Assembly: GCA_016124895.1 (NCBI GenBank)
Contig: WGMU01000019.1
Span: 186,001-250,000, forward strand
Direction: 5' to 3'
Source: a bacterium
GTDB taxonomy: Bacteria; Planctomycetota; Planctomycetia; Planctomycetales; Planctomycetaceae
DNA: 64,000 nt
Numbering within the stretch: position 1 is the first letter of the stretch; each line of letters opens with the position of its first letter. The notes below the pieces were generated by a model that saw only the letters and a list, made by a program, of their open reading frames with translations, had not been told where the DNA came from and made no database searches. A program made the position numbers and the translations under genes. Shown piece by piece: positions 57,938-64,000 of this stretch.

Positions 57938-58951
57938 ATGAGTATCGGTCATGACCACGAGAACCAGCAGCCGCAGATCATCGTGCAGATGCCGCCACAA
58001 CCGAGCTTCCTGCGGACCTGGACGACGCGTCTGTTGTTTTCGTTTCTACTGCTTTCGGTCTTTATGAATTTCGCCCTGCTGACCAGCGAAGCCGAACTTC
58101 ATACCGGGCCGCTGAAGGAGCACATTTCCGGGAACGAACAGGCAAAGGACAGCATCGCGGTGATCGAACTCAGTGGAACGATCATGCCACCGTTTACCGA
58201 ACGGATCATCGAATTGATCGACGCCGCCCGCGACGACGACGACATCAAAGGCGTCGTGCTCTCAATCGACAGCCCCGGCGGGCTCGTCGCGGACAGCCAT
58301 CAGATCTACCACCGGCTGAAACTGCTCAGCGATAAGAAGCCCATCTATGTTTCGATGAAGCGAATGGCGGCCTCCGGCGGCGTTTACGTGGCGATGGGGG
58401 CCGGCGAAAAAGGGAAGATCTTTGCCGAACCGACGACCTGGACCGGCTCGATCGGCGTCATCATTCCACGTTATGACCTGACCGGCCTGGCAGAGAAATT
58501 CGGCGTGCAGTCGGACTCGCTGACTACTGGACCGTTCAAGGATTCGCTGAATCCGTTCAAGCCACTCGATGCCGACGAACGCGTCGTCTGGGGAGCGATC
58601 ATGGACGACGCGTTTAAACGCTTTGTCGATATCGTTGCTGAAGGCCGCAAAGACCTCGACGCCGACACCGTGCGCACGAAGCTGGCGACCGGGCAGATCT
58701 TCACGGCGAATCAGGCCGTCGAAAACGGCCTCATTGACGAGATCGCGTTTCAGGAACAGGTCGTCGAGATCCTGCAGGCGGATCTGGGACTCAGTGACGT
58801 CAATGTCTTCAAGTACAAACGCCAGCCAACGCTGCTCGATGTGCTGATAGGAACCGCTGCGGCAAAGGATCCCGAAACGCTCTGGCAGAAAGCTCTCGAA
58901 GCGACGGTCCCTCGTGCCATGTATTACTGCTCGTGGCTGCCGGCTCTGTGA
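57938..58951 (+). CDS. sppA: S49-family signal peptide peptidase (SppA type)
   Basis: 337 residues. One N-terminal membrane helix (about 30-48) anchors a periplasmic serine protease domain. The SIDSPGGLVADS loop, the nucleophile Ser146 in MAASGGVYVAMGA, and Lys201 in GPFKDSLNPF make the Ser-Lys dyad expected for the single-domain SppA form. It degrades cleaved signal peptides or membrane fragments. Length matches the short bacterial SppA class. Confidence 0.9.
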   Translation: MSIGHDHENQQPQIIVQMPPQPSFLRTWTTRLLFSFLLLSVFMNFALLTSEAELHTGPLKEHISGNEQAKDSIAVIELSGTIMPPFTERIIELIDAARDDDDIKGVVLSIDSPGGLVADSHQIYHRLKLLSDKKPIYVSMKRMAASGGVYVAMGAGEKGKIFAEPTTWTGSIGVIIPRYDLTGLAEKFGVQSDSLTTGPFKDSLNPFKPLDADERVVWGAIMDDAFKRFVDIVAEGRKDLDADTVRTKLATGQIFTANQAVENGLIDEIAFQEQVVEILQADLGLSDVNVFKYKRQPTLLDVLIGTAAAKDPETLWQKALEATVPRAMYYCSWLPAL

Positions 58952-59053
58952 GACAGGACGCTCTGTGAGACAGGATGCAGTGCAGCGCCACTGATCGAGT
59001 GACTTTCTCTAAGTACCCGTCCCACGGATTTAAGGCCTGAATTCGAAGTCTCA

Positions 59054-59114
59054 CGCAAAGGCGCTAAGCCGCAAAGAGATCACGAGCATTTCTTTGCGGC
59101 TTAGCGCCTTTGCG
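59054..59114. repeat. palindromic intergenic repeat
   Basis: Perfect 24-nt arms (59054-59077 and 59091-59114) around a 13-nt loop; the arm reads CGCAAAGGCGCTAAGCCGCA. It lies in the 341-base gap after the SppA-type gene, which holds nothing else clear. It shares GCGC/CAAAG words with the outer arms of the 3379-3613 cassette and may belong to the same family. Confidence 0.85.
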
Positions 59115-59292
59115 CGAAATCAATATGTCTGTCGATTAACGGGCATTTATTCGTGGGACGCCTGCTAAGGAACCACCGCGAGCATCGTTGTTGTGGTCGG
59201 GCCGGGAAATCCTGCAACGCGCCGCTATCGCAAGGTCGAGTTGCCGCTCACAATCCCGGCAGACCTCAGCCAGGAATGAAGGACACGAGATC

Positions 59293-62200
59293 ATGCGCTG
59301 CTCTGGAATGGTTGCCGTCGCCGGTCTGGCCCTCGTCACTGCAGGAGTGTTTCTTTCCATGCACGGCAGCTTTGCAGCGGATTCGTTTGACGAAGCAGCC
59401 ACTCGGAAACAGTCTCACCAGGCGTTCAAGGAAGGCAACTGGGCCGACGCTCTGGCAGGATTTCAGAAGCTGGCAGGCAATCCAGCGTCTGACGAAAACA
59501 AAGTTCCGGAAGACCTGCGGCAGGCGGTGGACTGCCAGAACCGACTCGGACGGCAGGTCGAGTTCGACAAGCTGATCGAAGAGACGATCACCGCTCACTC
59601 GAAAAGCTGGCGTGTGCTGCGCGAGGCCGGACGCCGTTACCGAGACGCGTACCATTTCGGATTTGTCGTGTCTGGCGAGTTTGAACGCGGCGGTCATCGC
59701 GGCAACGGACGACAGGCGAACGCGTTTGAGCGTGATCGAGTCCGCTCGCTGCAGTTGTTCGACCAGGCCTGGCAACTCGCCGTCGAATCGGAAGCCTCGA
59801 ACGACGAGATCCGCATGATCGTCGACGAGTACGCTCAGGCGATCCGCAGCGCATCGCAGAACGCAGGAGGCTGGACGCTGCAGCGACTGACGGATCTCGA
59901 AACGCTGCCGGACTACGAAGAAGGCTACTGGTACGGCTACCGGGGTCCGCAATCCAGTGGCGCTCCCGCCGACGCGGACGGGAATCCCGTCTTTTATTCC
60001 GTTCCTGAATCGTTCGCCGCGGCAACGTCGGACGGCGAACGCTGGCGCTGGCTGCTCACCGAAGCAGCGCGACTGAACCCGCACTGGCAGCCAACTTACA
60101 TGGCACAGTACGCCGATTTTCTGTGGTCACAGTTCGGCGTGCAGACACTCGCCAGCTACGGCTGGTGGGGACGGCAGGCCGACGACGCGGCCGATCGGGA
60201 AGCAGGGAAATACTCTGTTCACACGCTGAGCGATGACGAGACCATCGCAAAGCTCGCCACCGGAGTTCGCCGGTTTCGCCTGCCGGACGAGCACAACTTT
60301 GTGCGCATCTATCGATCGCTGGCCGCACCGGATAATGCGCAGTCGGCCTATGCCCGCGAGCAGCTCGCGCAGATTTACGAGAACCGGCGACAGTATCCCA
60401 AGGCAGCGGCTGAGTGGCAGGCTTCGATCACGCAGCACGGTCCAGGTTCCAACAACTACCGGCAGCAGAGGCTCGATCAGATCGTCGGCAACTGGGGCCA
60501 GTTTGAAACGACGCGAACTCAGCCGGCCGGCAACGGAGCCATCGTTGATTACCGCTACCGCAACGGCGCGTCGGTCGAGTTTGAAGCGTTTCCGATCGAC
60601 ATCGCAAAGCTGCTCGGCGATGTGAAGGCCTACCTGAAAAGCAATCCTCAGCAGATCGACTGGCAGAGCGTCAATCTCGGGCAGATCGGACACAGCATTG
60701 TCACCGAGAATCAGCAGAAGTACGTCGGCGAGCGAGTCGCTCAGTGGTCGCTGAAACTCGACCCGGCCGACGATCACTCTGACCGGCGAGTCACCGTGCG
60801 CACGCCGCTGCAGGCGGCCGGAGCGTATCTTGTCAACGCGAAGATCGCCGACGGAAATACGAGCCGCATCGTTCTGTGGGTCGACGATACGGTCATCGTG
60901 AAGAAGCCGCTCGACGGCGAGGCACTGTATTTCGTGGCGGATGCGGCGAGTGGCGAGCCGATCGAACGCGCCAACGTCGAATACTTCGGCTGGTGGAGTG
61001 AGACGAAACAACAGCCGCGACAGCACATCGTGCATACGCGGAACTTCGCCGAGTTCTCCGACGCGAACGGCATCGTGCGTCTGCCGGAACGGGCAGAGGA
61101 ACGCAACTTTCAATGGCTGACGATCGCGCGAACTCAGCAGGGCCGGCTGGCGTATCACGGCTTCGATCGCATCTGGTTTGGCCGCCGTTACGACCGGGAA
61201 TACAACGAAAACAAGACGTTCGTCATCACCGATCGCCCCGTTTATCGGCCGGGCCAGACAGTGCAGTTCAAGTTCTGGGTGCGGCACGCTCAGTACGACC
61301 AGCAGGATGTGTCGCAGTTCGCGGGCCAGCAGTTTGGTGTCCGCATTGCGAATCCGAAGGGCGAAAAGCTCCTGCAGGAAACGATGGCGGCGGACGAGTA
61401 CGGTGGGTTGTCGTCTGAGTTCGTTCTCGACGAAGACGCGGCGCTCGGTAACTGGAGCATCTATCTCGAAGGCCACGGCGGCAGTTCGTTTCGTGTGGAA
61501 GAGTACAAGAAGCCGGAATTCGAGGTTTCGATCGAGGCGCCGTCGAAGCCGGTACAGCTCGGTGAAAACATCACGGCAACAATCACTGCGAAGTACTACT
61601 TCGGAGCGCCGGTCACGAAAGCTCGGGTGAAGTACAAGGTGCTCCGTTCGACGCACGACAGTCGCTGGTTCCCGCGCGGCGAGTGGGACTGGTTTTACGG
61701 ACGCGGTTACTGGTGGTTCGCGTACGACTACGCCTGGTATCCCGGCTGGTCGCGGTGGGGCTGTCTGGCTCCGTCGCCGTGGTGGTGGCCGCGGGTGAAC
61801 GATCCGCCGGAAGTCGTTACCGAAGCGGAAGCCCAAATCGGTCCAGACGGAACGCTGGCTGTCGAGATCGATACGGAACTCGCGAAGGAGATGCATGGCG
61901 ATCAGGATCACCGTTACGAGATCACCGCAGAAGTTGTCGACGAGTCGCGACGGACGATTGTCGGCAAGGGTGAAGTGCTCGTTGCACGCGAGCCGTTCAA
62001 GGTCTTCGCCTGGGTGAACCGCGGACACTTCAAGACGGGCGATGCCGTCGTCGCCGAGTTTCAGGCTCAGACGCTCGACCAGAAACCGGTGACCGGAACC
62101 GGCGAACTGACACTGTTCAAGGTCGGCTACTTCGAGGCAGGGCGGACCGATGGCAAGCCTCGCGAGCAGGCCGTCGAAACGTGGCAGCTCAATCCGAACG

Positions 62201-64000
62201 AAGAGGGCCGCGCGCGACAGCAGTTCAAAGCAGCCGAACCGGGACAGTACCGGCTCTCGTACAAAGTCACTGACGCAGCCGGACACACGATCGAAGGCGG
62301 ATATCTGTTTAACGTGACCGGCGACGGGTTCAACGGCGAGACCTTCCGTTTCAATGATCTGGAACTGATCCCGGATAAGCGTGAGTACCGCGCCGGTGAG
62401 ACCGTCCGACTGATGATCAACTCGGCGCGACGCAACGCGAATGTGCTGCTGTTTCTGCGTCCGACGAACGGCGTCTATCTGCCGCCGAAGCTGCTGCGAG
62501 TGGACGGGCGCAGCACGGTCGAGGAATTCGCCGTCGCTCCGCGGGACATGCCGAACTTTTTCGTCGAAGCGGTCACTGTCTTCGATGCGCAGGTTCATAG
62601 TGAAACGCGCGAGCTGGTCGTGCCACCTGAAAAGAGAGTGCTCAATGTCGAGGTTCTGCCGTCTGCCGAGGAGTACAAACCTGGCGAGGAAGCAAGCGTC
62701 CGAGTCCGCGTGACGGATCACGACGGCAAACCATTCGTTGGTTCGACGGCGATGAGCGTCTACGACCGCAGCGTCGAGTACATTTCCGGTGGCTCGAACG
62801 TGCCGGAAATTCGAGAATTCTTCTGGAAGTGGCGACGGCATCACAATCCGCAGACACAGTCGAGTCTCGATCGCTGGTCCGGTCCGGTGTTTCGACCGGG
62901 CGAAGTTGGCATGTCAAACATTGGTGTCTTTGGCGACATCGTTGTCGAAAACAGACTGGCTATACGCGGACGGGCTCTGCGAAAGGGCGGGACGGGCACC
63001 TCGGGACGAATGTCTGGTTTTGGCGGCGGCGGTGGAGTGGGCGGCGGCGGTGCGTTTGGTGGAGCACTCCCGCAGGCAGCGCTAGCGAGTGAGGCATTGA
63101 AGGACCAAGCAGTGGCGGCCGATGCGGCGCCGGCAGGTGACGCTCAGTCGACAGCGAACATCGAACCGACGGTCCGCTCGAACTTTGCCGATACGGCATT
63201 CTGGACCGCGGCGCTGACGACTGACGAAAACGGCGAAGCAACGGTCACGTTCCCGATGGCGGAAAGCCTGACTGCGTGGAAGATCCGCGTCTGGGGAATG
63301 GGACACGGAACCCGCGTCGGCGAAGGGACGGCAGAAGTCGTCACCGCAAAGAAACTGCTCGTTCGGCTGCAGGCGCCGCGGTTCTTTGTGGAACGCGACG
63401 AAGTCGTGCTCTCGGCCAACGTGCATAACTACCTGGACGAGGACAAGCAGGTTGACGTCGCGCTGGAACTCGACGGCGGCACGCTGGAATCGCTGGAGGC
63501 GCCGCTGACACAACGCGTAATGGTGCCGGCCGACGGCGAGCAGCGCGTCGACTGGCGAGTCAAAGTGACGGCCGAAGGCGAAGCCATCGTGCGCATGAAA
63601 GCGCTGACCGACGAAGAGTCGGACGCGATGCAGATGACGTTTCCGTGTTTCGTTCACGGGATCCTGAAAACGGAATCGTTCTCCGGCGTCGTGCGTCGCG
63701 ACGAGACTTCCCAGTCGATCACAGTTCGCGTGCCGGAAGAGCGGCGGCCGGATCAGTCGCGGCTGGAGATTCGTTACTCGCCGACACTGGCCGGCGCGAT
63801 GGTCGACGCTCTGCCGTACCTGGTCAGCTACCCGTACGGCTGCACGGAACAGACGCTGAACCGGTTCGTGCCGACTGTGATCACGCACTCGATTCTGCGC
63901 AACATGGACCTCGACCTGCAGGCGATCCGTGACAAACGAACCAACCTCAATGCGCAGGAAATCGGCGACGATCGACAACGCCGCGAACGCTGGAAGATGT
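59293..64000 (+). CDS. alpha-2-macroglobulin family protein (partial, runs off window)
   Basis: Open from the ATG at 59293 to the window end: 1,569 residues visible. A signal peptide (to about residue 35, GSFAAD) is followed by a TPR-like helical region (QAFKEGNWADALAGFQKL; AREQLAQIYENRRQYPKAAA), then macroglobulin-type beta domains (FVITDRPVYRPGQTVQFKFW), a Trp/Tyr-rich stretch near residue 800, a Gly-rich linker near residue 1240, and the alpha-2-macroglobulin domain (NFADTAFWTAALTTDENG). The thioester motif GCTEQ is at 1516-1520. Periplasmic trap for foreign proteases in known bacterial members. The usual partner pbpC is not in view. Confidence 0.93.
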   Translation, partial: MRCSGMVAVAGLALVTAGVFLSMHGSFAADSFDEAATRKQSHQAFKEGNWADALAGFQKLAGNPASDENKVPEDLRQAVDCQNRLGRQVEFDKLIEETITAHSKSWRVLREAGRRYRDAYHFGFVVSGEFERGGHRGNGRQANAFERDRVRSLQLFDQAWQLAVESEASNDEIRMIVDEYAQAIRSASQNAGGWTLQRLTDLETLPDYEEGYWYGYRGPQSSGAPADADGNPVFYSVPESFAAATSDGERWRWLLTEAARLNPHWQPTYMAQYADFLWSQFGVQTLASYGWWGRQADDAADREAGKYSVHTLSDDETIAKLATGVRRFRLPDEHNFVRIYRSLAAPDNAQSAYAREQLAQIYENRRQYPKAAAEWQASITQHGPGSNNYRQQRLDQIVGNWGQFETTRTQPAGNGAIVDYRYRNGASVEFEAFPIDIAKLLGDVKAYLKSNPQQIDWQSVNLGQIGHSIVTENQQKYVGERVAQWSLKLDPADDHSDRRVTVRTPLQAAGAYLVNAKIADGNTSRIVLWVDDTVIVKKPLDGEALYFVADAASGEPIERANVEYFGWWSETKQQPRQHIVHTRNFAEFSDANGIVRLPERAEERNFQWLTIARTQQGRLAYHGFDRIWFGRRYDREYNENKTFVITDRPVYRPGQTVQFKFWVRHAQYDQQDVSQFAGQQFGVRIANPKGEKLLQETMAADEYGGLSSEFVLDEDAALGNWSIYLEGHGGSSFRVEEYKKPEFEVSIEAPSKPVQLGENITATITAKYYFGAPVTKARVKYKVLRSTHDSRWFPRGEWDWFYGRGYWWFAYDYAWYPGWSRWGCLAPSPWWWPRVNDPPEVVTEAEAQIGPDGTLAVEIDTELAKEMHGDQDHRYEITAEVVDESRRTIVGKGEVLVAREPFKVFAWVNRGHFKTGDAVVAEFQAQTLDQKPVTGTGELTLFKVGYFEAGRTDGKPREQAVETWQLNPNEEGRARQQFKAAEPGQYRLSYKVTDAAGHTIEGGYLFNVTGDGFNGETFRFNDLELIPDKREYRAGETVRLMINSARRNANVLLFLRPTNGVYLPPKLLRVDGRSTVEEFAVAPRDMPNFFVEAVTVFDAQVHSETRELVVPPEKRVLNVEVLPSAEEYKPGEEASVRVRVTDHDGKPFVGSTAMSVYDRSVEYISGGSNVPEIREFFWKWRRHHNPQTQSSLDRWSGPVFRPGEVGMSNIGVFGDIVVENRLAIRGRALRKGGTGTSGRMSGFGGGGGVGGGGAFGGALPQAALASEALKDQAVAADAAPAGDAQSTANIEPTVRSNFADTAFWTAALTTDENGEATVTFPMAESLTAWKIRVWGMGHGTRVGEGTAEVVTAKKLLVRLQAPRFFVERDEVVLSANVHNYLDEDKQVDVALELDGGTLESLEAPLTQRVMVPADGEQRVDWRVKVTAEGEAIVRMKALTDEESDAMQMTFPCFVHGILKTESFSGVVRRDETSQSITVRVPEERRPDQSRLEIRYSPTLAGAMVDALPYLVSYPYGCTEQTLNRFVPTVITHSILRNMDLDLQAIRDKRTNLNAQEIGDDRQRRERWKM

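Noticed and set aside
60127-62844. A 905-codon open frame on the minus strand
   Set aside because: It is antisense to the alpha-2-macroglobulin gene, whose domains and thioester motif are clear. High GC at third positions removes stops on the opposite strand; the peptide shows no family motifs.

Overview
The window comes from the chromosome of a member of the Planctomycetota, probably family Planctomycetaceae or a close relative. The evidence is a planctomycete paralogous protein with a c-type heme plus DUF1549/DUF1553 (PSD1) domains, a Ser/Thr kinase with an N-terminal zinc ribbon, a secreted calcium-binding-repeat protein whose N-terminus carries a LExR-LP motif, a very large alpha-2-macroglobulin, high GC, and several families of long intergenic palindromes. 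No tRNA, rRNA, CRISPR array, insertion sequence or phage gene was seen.

Region by region: 1-8.3 kb holds a gene end cut by the window edge, pdxH, a broken small gene, lepA, a nested palindromic cassette and an unusually long ileS. 8.3-15.1 kb holds an SGNH hydrolase, amidase, dolichol-phosphate-mannose-synthase-like glycosyltransferase, RecQ helicase, and an AhpD-like protein next to a 2-Cys peroxiredoxin. 15.3-19.5 kb is a minus-strand lipid operon read rpmF-plsX-fabD-acpP-fabF, with an internal acpP promoter and a hairpin between acpP and fabF. 19.9-23.2 kb is a putative secreted metalloprotease with RTX-like repeats. 23.2-34 kb carries a sodium/solute symporter with its DUF3311 partner, an SDR, several planctomycete membrane or secreted proteins, a TadG-like protein and a transmembrane Ser/Thr kinase. 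34-41 kb carries a PAS-GAF-receiver protein, truD, the PSD1 protein and a prepilin-peptidase-like protein.

41.2-48.3 kb is a complete nitrogen-control island on the plus strand: amt behind a near-consensus sigma-54 promoter, a sigma-54 activator with no receiver domain, two tandem PII genes (both with Tyr51) and glnD. The parts fit one circuit: GlnD modifies PII, PII controls Amt, and the activator may drive the sigma-54 promoters.

48.8-57.3 kb is a minus-strand type III polyketide synthase cluster: a YceI-like lipid-binding protein, a tocopherol-methyltransferase-like enzyme, an isoprenylcysteine-methyltransferase-like membrane enzyme and an MMPL exporter, then (after a 377-bp gap) a second methyltransferase, a flavoprotein and the synthase. 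The gene content recalls phenolic-lipid (alkylresorcinol/quinone) pathways such as Streptomyces srsABC, with added export and lipid-carrier genes. The window ends with a small zinc-ribbon protein, an SppA-type protease and the alpha-2-macroglobulin, which runs off the right edge.

Most worth a second look: ileS has a 141-codon lower-GC insertion in its editing region, and two palindromic repeats of intergenic type lie in frame inside it. Functional calls rest on motifs read by eye; no database search was run.
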